Source of the DNA: Ursus arctos | Lineage: Eukaryota; Chordata; Mammalia; Carnivora; Ursidae | Direction of reading: 5' to 3' | DNA: 64,000 bases | Assembly (NCBI RefSeq): GCF_023065955.2 | Contig: NW_026622852.1 | Span: 15,702,423 to 15,766,422 of the forward strand | The notes under the pieces: generated by a model | Told to the model about the DNA's origin: nothing | The model's database searches: none | What the model saw: only the letters and a program-made list of their open reading frames with translations | Translations under genes and position numbers: made by a program | Shown: in pieces, positions 11,191-24,000 of the stretch | How the letters are laid out: each line of letters begins with the position of its first letter | Numbering within the stretch: position 1 is the stretch's first letter

Positions 11191-12549
11191 TTGTTACATG
11201 CAATAAAGTTAATATGCTTTAGACATTTTGGGGACGTCCTAGATAGCCATAGAAGTGCCTTTCTTCCCATCTCTTGGTAGTTGAGCAAGAAGCTTGGCTC
11301 AGTAGCTCTGAGTTAGTACAAGAGAAAGGCTGATGCTAAGGGCCCCTCCTATACCCCATCTTTTCTAATAGGATTGCTTCTCTTACCAGGAAGCCACTAT
11401 TGGTTTTTGGTAACCTACATGTTCCCTGCAGTACTGTTTTGTCCTCTTTTACTGTATGCAGAGGGTTGGGAAGTTAGATTCCTTCTCTGGAGCTTTTCCG
11501 TGTTGCATGCAATATAGCTCTGCCTGCCATAAGCAAGCAGCCACCTCTGTGGGACAAACACGATTTTAAGAGATTGTGTATGTTCTGCTAGTTCTCTGTC
11601 TTTTAATTAAAAGAAATCATCATATTAATGCTGCTGATGGTGCTAATGGTGTGTGGTTGTGATCTCTTTACATTGACACATTTATTTATAAAATGCCGTG
11701 TGTGAGCAGTTAGGGCAAAGACCACCGAATCAGTTATAATTAGAGTCACAGCAAAAATAATCTTTTCTTTGAAATCTGGCATGTCACCTGTGCTTAGAAC
11801 CAAAGGACCAACTAATTCACAACCTGTGGATGTGTCTGCATAAGTATTCCAATGAATTGATTGTTCTGTCCGTGCTTGTTGTGAAGGGACATGTTGAAGA
11901 ACCTAGATTGTGAAACAGACTTTAATTCAGGCAGATCAAAGTGAAAATTTTTTGAGAATACATCGGCAGAAGTGTTAATGTTAGATAATATGTTATAAAT
12001 TTTAACAATGACCTTTAACACTCCAAGAGCAGGAATTGCCAGAGGCTTGCTGCTGTCATCGCCTCAAGTTCTAGTTGAACAAGCTTTCATTTGGCCCTCC
12101 AGAGGGACTACTGATGAAATCACTTCGAGAATGTCAGAACCGGATGAAACGTTTTCACACACATTACCCTTGACAGGCAAACCTGGTGGGCTGATGTCAG
12201 AAACATAAAACCACATCCTAGACTTTTTTTGAAATGCTTTGCCTATCCCCTGTATAAATATAGAGCCATTTAAGATTAACTTCCTGGCTGAGACCTCGAT
12301 GCATATCAAAAGACACATATGGTTAATAGCATTGGTCACTGCTGGGGCTTTGAGGTGGAGATGTTGTTTTCCAAAATCTGGAGACCAAAAGGAAAAATTA
12401 TGACATTTACTTTCCATAGAGAGAATTATATAGTTCTGTGAAAACTTGAAGCAGAGGGTCAAATCAAAAATAAATATGCAAAAAAAAATGCTTGGTTGTA
12501 AAGCCTCTTTGGCAATGACAACCATTTTAGCTCAATGAAACATATAACT
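11191..12549. other. Unassigned, repeat-poor DNA
   Basis: The only long stretch in the left third without a visible interspersed repeat. It contains a 153-codon open frame on the minus strand (12064-12525) with no recognisable domain, no known family and ordinary composition, so I do not call it a gene. The segment 11620-11800 looks unique and could be constrained non-coding DNA, but this cannot be judged from one sequence. Confidence 0.5.
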
Positions 12550-12689
12550 AATTGATTTTTCTCCCCATTAAAAAATATACTTGCTTAAAAAATTAAACAA
12601 CAAAAAAGACATATAATAAAACATAACTGCCTTGCCTCCTTCTCTTAGTCCTTTTTATTAATTTCTTTGGTATACTTTCACAATTTTTT

Positions 12690-12879
12690 TTTTTTAGAGA
12701 TTTTATTTATTTATGTGACAGAGAGACAGCCAGCGAGAGAGGGAACACAGCAGGGGGAGTGGGAGAGGAAGAAGCAGGCTCTTAGTGGAGGAGCCCGATG
12801 TGGGACTCGATCCCAGAACGCCAGGATCACGCCCTGAGCCAAAGGCAGCCGCCTAACAACTGCGCCACCCAGGTGCCCC
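12690..12879 (-). mobile_element. Can-SINE, younger subfamily, 17-bp TSD
   Basis: Tail 'ttttttagagattttattta' on the left and head ending 'gcgccacccaggtgcccc' less its last base on the right. The duplication 12673-12689 / 12880-12896 differs at one base (tactttcacaa / tacttccacaa). Inserted in old L1. Confidence 0.95.
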
Positions 12880-13557
12880 TACTTCCACAATTTTTTAATG
12901 CAAATATAGGCAAACAGGTATTATGTTTTATTCTTATCCTTACCCTCCTTTTATATGATTTGAAAGGTAGCACCTTGTTTTATTCATTTAACAATGTATA
13001 CTGTATATTGTATATTTCCATATCAAACTCAAAGAGATTCCTTGTCTTTTCTCTTCCTCTCTTTAAAAAAATAGTATTTCAGTGTACAATTGTAACAATT
13101 TAAATAGTTTCTCATTGAAGGCAGTCTGTGTGGTTGCTAATTTTATGCAATTGCAAACAATACTGCAATGGATTACTGCATATATGTCATTTTGCTTGTG
13201 TACAATTATATCTTCAGGATAAATTCTATAAAATTGAATCCAGGTAATTTATAATTTTGAAAGATCTTGCCAAATTGCTCTCTCTAGGTTAAGCTAATTT
13301 GTGGTCTTAGCAGCAATTTATGAGCATCTTAACACAGTGTGTCAAAAATATTTTGTTTTTTAATAGATATTTGAGGTATCTGGGTAAAAATCATATCAAT
13401 GAAATTTTAATCTGCATTTCTCTTAAGAAAGTTAAAAACCTCTGTTCAGATGTTTAGGGGCCATTTGTATTTCCTTATTTCTTTTTTTATGAACCATCTG
13501 TGCATATACTGTGCTCATTTTTCTATTGGGTCATTATTTTTTCTTATAAACTTTTTT

Positions 13558-13761
13558 TTAAAGATTGTATTTATTTGACAGAGAGCCAGAGCGAGAGCGA
13601 GAGAGAGAGAGAGAGAGTGCACAAGCAGGGGGAGTGGCAGGCAGAGGGAGAGGAAGAAGCAGCCTCCCCCCTGAGCAGGGAGCCCAAGGTGGGGCTCGAT
13701 CCCAGGACCCCGAGTGAGCCGAAGGCAGACGCTTAATCGTCTGAGCCACCCAGGTGCCCCC
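13558..13761 (-). mobile_element. Can-SINE with (GA)n body, 16-bp TSD
   Basis: Tail on the left, 'gagagagagagagagag' at about 13598-13616, head ending 'tgagccacccaggtgcccc' on the right. Flanks 13542-13557 and 13762-13777 match in 14 of 16 bases. Inserted in old L1. Confidence 0.94.
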
Positions 13762-13963
13762 TCTTGTAAACTTTCTTAGGAACTCTTTCTGTATTAGAAA
13801 GATTAGTATTTTATTTCTGATGTATAACTTTTTCATCTATCTCTTGACTTGACTTTTTGTTTTGCAGATTTGTTTTTAATTATAATTTTTACACAATGAA
13901 ATACATTAATCTTTTCTTATATGGCTTTCGAACTTTGAGTACAAGTTAGAACATGGCCTAGAA

Positions 13964-14182
13964 GGGCACCTGGGTGGCTCAGTGGGTTAAGCATCCCACT
14001 CTTGGTTTTGACTCAGATCATGATCTCAGGGTCTTGAGATCAAGCCCTGCCCCAGCTTTGCACTGGGCATGGAGCCTCCTTGGGATTCTCTCTCTCCCTC
14101 TCTCTCCCTCCCTCTACCCCTCCTACCCTTCTCACTCTCTCTCTTCTCTAAAAATAAATAAGTAAAAAAATCTTAAAAAAAC
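13964..14182 (+). mobile_element. Can-SINE
   Basis: Plus-strand head 'gggcacctgggtggctcagt', a (TC)-rich segment at about 14087-14145, and an 'aaaataaataagtaaa' tail. No clear target duplication. Confidence 0.92.
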
Positions 14183-14353
14183 CTTCAAAGCCATAAAATA
14201 ATTGTCCCAAGTTTTATTCTATTTATCATAATAATTATAACTATTAATATATATATAATATTATGAAAATATTAGAATAAAATAAGACATACAGATATAA
14301 ATAATATAACATAAATGTACAAATGTAAAATAAAATATAAGAACACAAATTAA

Positions 14354-14572
14354 CGGGGGCACCGAGGTGGCTCAGTTGGTTGGGTGTCAGATTCTTGATT
14401 TTAGTTAGGGTAATAATCTCGAGGTGGTGGGATGGAGCCCCACGTCACACTCATACTAGGTGCAGGGACTGCTTGGGATTCTCTCTCTGCCTTGCCCTCT
14501 GACCCTCCCCCACCAATATGCACATGCCCTCTCTCTCTCTCTCAAATAAATAAATAAAATCTTTAAAAAAAT
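14354..14572 (+). mobile_element. Can-SINE with short TSD
   Basis: Plus-strand head 'gggggcaccgaggtggctca', (TC)n near 14528-14543, and an 'aaataaataaataaaatctt' tail. The 9-bp duplication 'acaaattaa' lies at 14345-14353 and 14573-14581. Confidence 0.92.
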
Positions 14573-14581
14573 ACAAATTAA

Positions 14582-15480
14582 TTGACAATATGTAATCAAT
14601 AATATGCAATTATTAATAAAACATCAAATATTATATATATTTACACCTTTGACACAAGATTAGATAGCTTTATTTTTTAAATTTCTAAGTGAGAAGGACT
14701 TTTTGTTTTTGAATTTAAAGTTATTTTCTAGTTTTTTAAAAGATTTATTTATTTGAGAGAGAGTGTGTAGGAGGAGGGACAGAGGGGGAAGAAGAGAGAG
14801 TCTTTAGCAGACTCTGTGCTGAGGGCAGGGCCCACCATGGGGCTCAATCTCATGACTCTGAGGTCAAGACCTGAGCCGAAACCAAGAGTCAGATGCTCAA
14901 CGGACTATACCACCAAGGCACCCCTATTTTTCTATGTTTTGATCAGAGAATATTGTTTGTATTCTTTCTAGTTTTTAATATTTATTGTTTTTTTTGTGTG
15001 TGGCTTAATAATGTTCTACTACTAATATATTTCAAATTTTTGCTTGTATCTCCTGTATTATTTTGTGCTTTAAAAGGTTGCCATATTATGAGATACGTAA
15101 AAGTTAATGACTAATATATTCATTGCGATCTGTATTCGTTAGACTTACAAAGTATCCTTTTTAACTTTTTTTTAGGGCTTTTAATACATTGCCTGGAATT
15201 CTACTTCATCTGTTTCATTTGATAGTTATATCACAATCCCTGTCTTTTCCTTTCTCCTGCATTGTGTGGTTTATACCTTTCACTGTTCTTTTATTTTCAA
15301 ACTTTATGAATCACTGGTTTTATCAGCATCTCTACATACAGCACAGAAGTAAGTTCATATTTGTAGTTTGATATGAAAATTGTGTTCTATTTTTCAGTGA
15401 GTTATATAGACTTTTATGTTTGTTAAAATGGGAGATATATTTGGTTTCATTTTAGATAATTTTAATAAAATCTTTTGATT
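14582..15480 (-). mobile_element. Probable continuation of old antisense L1
   Basis: T-rich, diverged sequence that resembles antisense old L1 endonuclease/ORF1-side DNA in composition and phrase order. It is probably the 5' continuation of the L1 at 12550-14215. A SINE interrupts it at 14737-14923. The call is weak because divergence is high. Confidence 0.4.
14737..14923 (-). mobile_element. Can-SINE
   Basis: 'taaaagatttatttatttga' on the left, purine-rich body, diverged head ending 'accaccaaggcacccc' less its last base on the right. Imperfect duplicated flanks (14721-14735 against 14924-14940). Confidence 0.88.
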
Positions 15481-16364
15481 TAACAACGACTACATAAATG
15501 AATTACCTCTAGTCTGACTTGGAGGCAGAATAGAGAATTACTGGCCTTGGTAGTAGGAAAAAAATATGTTGAATCATGAGCTGGCTTATAATAAACCTTC
15601 CTGCCTGGGAGTTTTCACTCACCTTTCATTGGCATAAGTAAATTATTACCACATTGAAGTTGAAAGCAGAAGGAAGGGGTGAACAATCTTATCTTTGACC
15701 TGGAAACATGAGACCAAGAATATTTGTGCATAATTTAGTATTACCATCTGAAGTTGTTTGTCATTTTGATTTGTGATTTTCCACCTGACTATATAGGTAG
15801 GTTATTTAGGAGGTCTTGATTTGAGGACTAAAATATGCAAGAGAAATATGGTCTAAATACTTTCTGACATTTTCATTCTGTCAGTGAATGACTTGGATTA
15901 TATTTTTTGCATCTGTGAATGAAATATATTTTGGATATGGAGAAATTTTGAATTTCTAAAATACTTGGCTAGTGGGAATAGTGATGATCATAATAATGAT
16001 AACAATGGTGATAATAACAATGGAGAAGATAATGATAGGAAAAATATCTCTTGAGAAATGTAATTATAGTATGGAGAATGGCAAAACTTCATTTAAAGGC
16101 CAGTAAGATTTATTTTATGGCACCTGGAGTTAATCTTTTTGGAATAACAGCTTGGAGCATTGACCAGAATGCTTTCATTCCTGGTTTATGGAACAATCTG
16201 CTTCTTTGGGCCCACTTTCCTACAATACATAATTTATGTTTCCAATTCACATTTTTCTTATTATTGTAAGTAACTTTTGTTGGAGTTTACTTGTTAATAT
16301 TATTTTAAACACAAGAGCCATTAAAACTGTACATATACAACCTTAAAATTGTGATAACCTGTAA
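15481..16364. other. Unassigned DNA
   Basis: No gene or clear repeat. A short degenerate ATG/ATAA repeat lies at about 15980-16040 (repeated gat/aataatgat units). Confidence 0.55.
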
Positions 16365-16425
16365 TAACACTTTGCATGGTACCTTCACCATAGTAAGTGC
16401 TCAAATTTTATTTGTTGAATGACTC
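16365..16425 (+). mobile_element. L2/MIR 3'-end fragment
   Basis: 'accatagtaagtgctcaaat' followed by 'tttgttgaatgac' matches the shared 3' end of L2 and MIR in plus orientation. Confidence 0.6.
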
Positions 16426-16654
16426 CCCGGTAAAAGGAAATTTACGACTGAAGAGAAATTGTACTCTAGGTCTTTTATCACCTTCCACCTGACAGATAAA
16501 CCAGCAAAAGAACTAATATTTCAGAGAAAGCATGTTTGTGCCTTGTTTTCATTATTGGAATTAGTCATAATGAAATTCTGGGTTAGATCAGTCTTATGTA
16601 AGGATACAGAAAATTATTTTTCTCTGGTGAACCTTAAAGAAACTGAGAGAAGTA

Positions 16655-16850
16655 TCAATTTGCTATTTATTGAGCATTTAATATGTGCCAATAATTTAAT
16701 CCTATTGATAACTTAATGAAGTAGGAATTGTTATTATATTTATACCCATTTTCTGAAGAGAAAACTTTCCTGACTATTCAGCTAGCAAAACAATGGAAGT
16801 ATGATTTGCGCTCAGAACCCATTGTGTGAGAGATGACCTTGCCACCATGA
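16655..16850 (+). mobile_element. MIR
   Basis: 'tatttattgagcatttaata', 'tacccattttctgaagagaa' and 'gctcagaacccattgtgtga' follow the order of the MIR core in plus orientation. Confidence 0.7.
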
Positions 16851-17304
16851 TTGAAAATGTTTCCGTTATTGTATTAAAACTGCATTTTATTCCAATATAA
16901 AATTTAAAAATCTATAAAAGGAAACACTATGGGGCATAAGGACCTTAATGTTCACTTTGTAGGTTTGAATTTATAAAGCTTTTATAAATTTATAAAGCTT
17001 TATAAAGTCTGTTTTTTCAGCAGTGTTTAACAAGCAGTAGTATCTCAGTGCTACCTTAATTATGTACCAAATGCTAACTCCTGATAACTAAGAACCTGAT
17101 TAGTTTAAGGGAATATCATACTTTTTCACTCACTGAGACTCTAACCTAGTAAATGGATAATATCTTTTATTGTTTATAAACTATTACATTTGAAAAGATT
17201 ATATCCATTTTATTGCAGATATAAAGACTCGGGAACTACTCTCAAATGTAGTAAACTGTTAAAAATTATGATTCAACTTAATCTTATTATTCTTCTCAGG
17301 CCAG
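16851..17304. other. Unassigned DNA with a palindromic AT repeat
   Basis: Contains a tandem AT-rich palindrome at about 16969-17006 (listed separately). Otherwise unique-looking. Confidence 0.55.
16969..17006. repeat. Tandem palindromic AT repeat
   Basis: Two adjacent copies of a 'tttataaagctttataaa'-like unit. The second is a perfect 18-base palindrome; the first has one extra T. It can form a hairpin or cruciform on either strand. Confidence 0.9.
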
Positions 17305-17817
17305 AAAAGAGTTAATTTTTGTACATGGTATAAGGTAGCGGTCCAACTTTATTCTTTTGCTTGTGGCTATCTAGTTGTGCCAGAACCATTTGTTGAAGAC
17401 TATTCTTATCCCATTGAATGGTCTTGACACCTTTGTAAAAATATCAGTTCCCCATAGGTGTCTGGGTTTATTTCTGGATTTTCAATTCTATTCTGTTGAT
17501 CTGTATGTCTGTCCTTATGCTAGTACCATAATGTGTGATTACTGTTGCACTGTCAATCTTGAAATTAGGAAGTACGAATCCTCCTCCTTCCTTTTTTCTT
17601 TTTAGTTTTGTTTTGGCTATTCTGGGCTCCTTGCAATTTCATATGAATTCTAGAATCAGTTTGTTAGTTTCTAAAACAAAAACCAGCTGGTATTTTCATA
17701 GGAATTGCACTAATTCTGCAGATCAGTTTGGGGTTTGTTGACTTCTCAACAATGTTAAGTGTTCTGATCCATGAACATGGATGACTTTCCCATTAATTTA
17801 GATTGTCATTACTTTCT

Positions 17818-17868
17818 TTTCTTCTTCTTCTTCTTCTTCTTCTTCTTCTTCTTCTTCTTCTTCTTCTT
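17818..17868. repeat. (CTT)n microsatellite
   Basis: About 16 copies of TTC/CTT without interruption, homopurine GAA on the minus strand, followed by a T-rich stretch. It sits in the A-rich tail of the Can-SINE at 17821-18060. Confidence 0.97.
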
Positions 17869-18060
17869 CCTTTTTTTCTTTTTAAAAGATTTTATTTAGA
17901 GAGAGAGAGAGTGAGAGCACAAGCAGGGGGAGCAGCAGACATGGGGACAAACAGGTGCCCCACTGAGCAAGGAGCCCGATGTGGGACTTAATCCCAGGAC
18001 CCTGGGGTCATGACCTGAGCCAAAGGCAGAGGTTAACTAGCTGAGCCACCCAAGTGTCCC
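17821..18060 (-). mobile_element. Can-SINE with expanded (CTT)n tail, 14-bp TSD
   Basis: The SINE body and head (ending 'tgagccacccaagtgtccc') are on the minus strand. Its tail on the left has become a (CTT)n microsatellite. Target duplication 17807-17820 / 18061-18074 ('cattactttctttt' / 'cattactgtctttc') encloses both, showing the repeat lies inside the insertion. Inserted in the old L1. Confidence 0.93.
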
Positions 18061-21000
18061 CATTACTGTCTTTCAACAAAGTTTTGTAGTTTTCAGAAGT
18101 AAGATTTGAGTTTCTTTGGTTAAATTTATTTTGTTTTATTCCTTTTGATGTTATTGCAAATGGAATTTTTATTTTCAGATTATCTGTTGCAAATGTGTAG
18201 AAATAGAATTGATTTTTGCATATTGCTATTATATCCTGCAAACTTGTTGAATTCATTTATTCTAATAGTTTTTTAGTAGCTTCTTTAGGATTTTCTCTGT
18301 ATAAGATCTTCCTTTGCAATCTGGATGGCGTTTATTTATTTATTTTTTGACCTGTGAGAACTTCCAGTATGATGTTAAATAGAGGTGGCAAAAGTGGTTG
18401 CTTTGTCTTGTGCCTGATCTTGGGGATAAGCATTCAGGTCTTTCACCATTAAGTATGAGGTTAACTGTTTTTTTCTAGATGCCCTTTATCAGGTTGAGAA
18501 AGTTCCTTTCTATTCCAAGTTTGTGCAGTGTTGTTATCATCCATGGGCATTGGATTTTGACAAATACTTTTTCTCTATTGAGATGATTGTGTGATTTTAA
18601 AAATTCCGTTAATATTACATATTACATTAATTAATTTTCAGATGTTACACCAGCCTACTATGATGGGATGAATCCCACTTGACCATAGTGTATAATTCTT
18701 CTCATATGTTGTTGGTTCAGTTTGCTAGCATCTCCTCGAGGATTGTGCATCTATATTCATAAGAAAATTGGCTTATGGTTTCTTCTCTTGTGTAGTTTTC
18801 ATTTCTTCTTCTCCTTTTCTGCTTTCTTTCCCTGATTTTAGTATCAGGGTGATCCCTTTAAAATGAGTTGGGAAATGCTACCTCTTCTTCTGTTCTTTGA
18901 AAGAGTGAAGAATTGGCATTCATTCTTTGAATGTGTGGTAGAAATCAGCCATATTGGCTTGGGCTTCTTCATGACTAATTTATTTTTTTAATTATGGATT
19001 CAATCTCTTTACTTTTTATAGATCTATTCTGATTGTCTGTTTCTTCCTGAGTCAGTCTTAGTAGTGCATGTCTTTCTAAGATTTTCTCTATTTCTTCTAA
19101 GTAATCTAATTTGTTGGCGTGCAAATGTTCATAGTGTTCCTTCATATTCCTTTTTATTTATGTTAAGGTTGGTATTGATGTGATGTCTGCTCTTTCATTT
19201 CTGATTCTAGCAATTTGAATCTTTCCTGTTTTCCTTCTGGTCAAACTATGTAAAGGTTAGTTAATTTTTTGTTGATCTGTTCAAAGAACCTAATTTTCTA
19301 GTCTCTGTTCCATTAATTTCCATTCTTTTCTCTTGCCTGCTTTGGGTTCAGTTTTCTCTCCCCTCTCCCATATGTAAAGTTAGAAGTTTAGATTTTTGGT
19401 TTGAGATATTTGTTATTTCTTTTTTTTTTAATATAGGTATTTATAGCTATAAATTTCCCTCTAAGAATTCCTTTAGCTGCATCCCATAAGTTTTGATAGA
19501 TCGTGTCTTTATTTTCATTCATCACAGGGTATTTTTGGATTTACGCAATTTCTTCTTTGACCCATTGGTTGTTTGAGATGTGTTTTTTGATTTCCATATA
19601 TTTGTGAGTTTCCTTAATTATTTTTAGTGATTTTTAATTTTATTTTATTGTGTTCAGAGCACATATTTAGTATTATTTCTATCCTTTTAAATGCATTGAA
19701 GTTTCTTTTATGATATAGCCTATGGGCTGCTCTGGAGAATGTCTTATGTGCACTTGAGAAAGCTATATATTCTATTGTTGGATAGAGTGTTCTACAGATG
19801 TTTGTTAGATCTAGTGGTTTTATAGTGTTCTTCGAATCTGTTTTTTTGCTGATTTTCTCTTTAGTTGTTACTATTGAGGGCAGGATATTGAAGTTTTCAA
19901 CTATTATTATTGAATGTCTATTTCTCTCTTCATTTCTGTCAGTTTTTGTCTTACATATTTTGGTCCTCTGTGATTAGGTGCATATACATTGATAATTGTT
20001 ATATATTCCTGATAGATTGACCCTTTTATCATTATCATTATAAAATATCATTATTGTATTTTATCATCATTACTATTTATCTCTAGTAACATTTTAAAAA
20101 GTCTGTTATGTTTAATATGTCTGTAGAGCTACTCCAGTTTTTCTGTGGGTTCCCCTTTGCATGATGTATCTTTTCCCATCATTTTACTTTTATGTCTTTG
20201 AAGTTAAAGTGTTTCCCCTGTAGACAACATATAATTGAATCATTTTTTAAAATCCACTCTGACAGTCTATAATTTTTGATTGGCTTGTTTAATCCAGTCA
20301 CATTCAGTGTTATTATTGTTACAGTTGAATTTATGTCTGCTATTTAAAATTTTGTATTCTATGTCTCATGTCTTTTTTGTTCTTTTATTTCTTCTTTACT
20401 GCTTTCTTTTGCATTGACTGAATATTTTCTAATGTAACAATTAAGCTTCATTATTGATTTTCTCACTATACTTTTTGAGTTTTAGTGATAGCTCTAGGGT
20501 TTACCATATATGTATTTTTTAACTCATCAGAATCAGACTCAGGTTATGCTACCTTAATTCCAGAAATATATAGAAATTATTAATCCTATATAACTCTGTT
20601 CCTTTTCTCCCCTTTTTGTGGTATTATTATTATACATGTAACGTTTCTTAATGTTACAAACCCAAAAATAGTTTGTATTAAATATAACTTTCGCATCTGT
20701 AGTTATTCCTTTTTTTTAATGTTTTTTTTAAATTATATTATGTTAGTCAACGTACAGTACATCCCTGGTTTTTGATGTAAAGTTCGATGATTCATTAGTT
20801 GCGTATAACACCCAGTGCACCATGCAATACATGCCCTCCGTAGTACACATCACCAGCCTATCCCATTCCCCCACCCCCCTCCCCTCTGAAGCCCTCAGTT
20901 TGTTTCTCAGAGTCCATAGTCTCTCATGCTTCATTCCCCCTTCTGATTACCCCCCCTTTCTTTATCCCTTTTTTCTCTACCGATCTTCCTAGTTCTTATG

Positions 21001-21063
21001 TTCCATAAATGAGAGAAACCATATGATAATTGTCTTTCTCTGCTTGCCTTATTTCACTTAGCA

Positions 21064-24000
21064 TTATCTCCTCCAGTGCCGTCCATGTTGCAGCAAATGT
21101 TGAGAAATCGTTCTTTTGATAGTTGAGTAATATTCCATTGTATATACGGACCACATCTTAATCCAGTCATCTGTTGAAGGGCATCTCAGCTCCTTCCATG
21201 ATTTAGCTATTGTGGACAAAGCTGCTATGAACATTGGGGTGCATATGACCCTTCTCTTCACTACGTCTGTATCTTTGGGGTAAATACCCAGTAGTGCAAT
21301 GGCTGGATCATAGGGTAGCTCAATTTTTAACTTTTTGAGGGACCTCCACACTGTTTTCCAGAGTGGTTGTACCAACTTGCATTCCCACCAACAATGTAGG
21401 AGGGATCCCCTTTCTCCATATCCTCTCCAGCAATTGTTGTTTCTTGCCTTGTCAATTTTTGCCATTCTAACTGGCGTAAGGTGGTATCTTAGTGTGGTTT
21501 TGATTTGAATTTCCCTGATGGCTAATGATTTTGAACATTTTTCATGTGTCTGTTAGCCATTTGTATGATTTCATTGGAAAAGTGTCTGTTCATAGCTTCG
21601 GCCCATTTTTTGATTTGTTTATTTGTTTCTTGCATATTGAGTTTGAGAAGTTCTTTGTAGATCTTGGATACCAGTCTTTTATCTGTAGTGTCATTTGCAA
21701 ATATATTCTCCCATCCCGTGGGCTGCCTCTTAGTTTTTTTGACTGTTTCCTTGGCTGTGCAGAAGCTTTTTATCTTGATGAAGCCCCACAAGTTCATTTT
21801 ATCTTTTGTTTCTCTTGCCTTTGGAGATGTGTCATGACAAAGGTTGCTGTGGCCGATGTCGTAGAGGTTGCTGCCTATATTCTTCTCTGTGATTTTGATG
21901 GATTCCTGTCTCACATCGAGGTCTTTCATCCATTTGGAGTTTATCTTTGTGTATGGTGTGAGAGAGTGGTCAAGTTTCATTCTTTTGCATATAGCTGTCC
22001 AATTTTCCCAGCACCATTTATTGAAGAGACTGTCTTTTTTTCCACCGGATGTTTTTTCCTGCTTTATCAAATATTAGTTGCCCAAAGAGCCGAGGATCCA
22101 TTTCTGGGTTCTCTATTCTGTTCCATTGGTCTGTGTGTCTGTTTTTGTGCCAGTACCATGCTGTCTTTGTGATCACAGCTTTGTAGTACAGCTTGAAATG
22201 TGGCATTGTGATTCCCCCAGCTTTGTTTTTCCTTTTCAACAATTCCTTGGCGATTCGGAGCCTTTTCTGGTTCCATACAAATTTAAGGACTATTTGTTCC
22301 AGTTCTTTGAAAAATGTCCTCGGTATTTTGATGGGGATAGCATTGAAAGTGTAGATTGCTCTGGGTATCATGGACATTTTAACTATGTTAATTCTTCTGA
22401 TCCATGAGCATGGAATATTTTTCCATCTTTTTGTGTCTTCTTCAATGTCTTTCAAGAGTGATTTATAGTTTCTAGAATATAGATAGGTCCTTTACGTCTC
22501 TGGTTAAGTTAATTCCAAAGTAACATATGGTTTTTGGTGCTATTGTAAATGGGATGAATTCCCTAATTTCTCTTTCTTCAGTCTCATTATTCGTGTATAG
22601 AAATGCAACTGATTTCTGAGCATTGATTTTGTATCCCACCACATTACTGAATTGCTCTATAACTTCTAATAGTTTGGGAGTGGCTTCTTTTGGGTTTTCC
22701 ATATAAAGTATCATGTCATCTGCGAAGAGAGACAGTTTGACTTCTTCTTTGCCGATTTGGATACCTTTTATCCCTTTTTGTTGTCTGATTGCTGTTGCAA
22801 GGACTTCTAGTACTATGTTGAATAATAGTGGCAAGAGTGGGCATCCTTGTCGTGTTCCTGATCTTAAGGGAAAGGCTTCCAGCTTTTCCCCACTGAGAAT
22901 GATATTTGCTTCTCATAGAGGGTTTTTATGAGATTGAAGAATGTACCCTCTATCCCTACACTCTGAAGGTTTTTAATCAGGAAAGGATGCTGTATTTTGT
23001 CAAATGCTTTTTCTGCATCTATTGAGAGAATCATATGATTTTTGGCTTTTTCCTTCTGGATAAAATCTATGACACTGATCGATTTGCAAATGTTGAACCA
23101 CCCTTGCATCCCAGGGATGAATCCCACTTGGTCATGATGGATAATCCTTTTAATGTACTGATTCTATTAGCCAGGATATTGTTGAGAATTTTGGCGTCCA
23201 TATTCATTAGGGAAATCGGTCAGTAATTCTCCTTTTTGATGAAGTCTTTGCCTGGTTTGGGGATCAAGGTAATATTGGCCTCATAGAATGAGTTTGGTAG
23301 TTTCCTTCTGTTTCTATTTTTTGAAATAGCTTTAGGAGAATAGGTATTATTTCTTCTTTGAATGTTTGGTAGAATTACCTGGGAAATCCATCCGGTCCTG
23401 GTGTTTTGTTTTTTGGAAGGTTTTTTATCACTGATTCAATCTCTTCATAATTAATTGGCCTGTTTAAAAAAATCAGTTTCTTCCTGTTTCAGTCTTGGTA
23501 ATTTATAGGTTTCCAGGAAGGCCTCCATCTCTTCCAGATTGCTTAATTTATTGGCATAAAGCTGTTGATAAAAGTTTCTAATAATTCTTCCAATTTCATT
23601 GGTGTTGGTTGTGACCTTTCCCTTTTCGTTCAAAGTTTTATTAATTTGGGTCCTTTCTCTATTCTTTTGGATAAGTCTTGCCAGCAGTTTGTCAATTTTA
23701 TTTACTCTTTCAAAGAACCAGCTTCTAGTTCTGTTGATCTGCTCTACTGTACTCCTGGTTTCTAATTCATTGATTTCTGCTCTAGTCTTGATCAACTGCT
23801 TTCTCATGCGTGGATTAGGCCTGTTCCTCTGTTGCTGTTCCAGCTTCTTGAGGTGAGAATATAAAAACTGCATTTGAGATTTTTCTATTCTTTAGAGTGA
23901 GGCTTGGATGGCTATGTATTTCCCCCTTAGGACTGCCTTTGCAGTATCACATAGGTTTTGGACTGTTGTGTTTTCATTCTCGTTGGTCTCCATAAATTGT

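Larger units (their letters stand above)
12550..14215 (-). mobile_element. Old L1 (antisense), with three SINEs
   Basis: Several pieces match antisense old L1 ORF2 C-terminal and 3' sequence: 'tacaattatatcttcaggat' near 13201, 'cttgccaaattgctctctct' near 13266, a 'tgaaattttaatctgcattt' segment near 13400, and 'cttgacttgactttttgttt' near 13843. SINEs interrupt it at 12690-12879 and 13558-13761 and lie at its right part at 13964-14182. Not coding. Confidence 0.65.

Noticed and set aside
12064..12525. 153-codon open frame on the minus strand
   Set aside because: No recognisable domain, no signal peptide or start context of note, and no repeat or gene structure around it. One such frame is plausible by chance in 64 kb.
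13974..14165. Open frame starting MAQWVKHPTLGFDSDHDLRV, and similar frames in other SINEs
   Set aside because: This is the translated head of Can-SINEs and recurs at several SINE copies; it is not a gene.
21525..22172. 215-codon open frame on the plus strand
   Set aside because: Antisense shadow of L1 ORF2; the minus strand carries the recognisable L1 protein.
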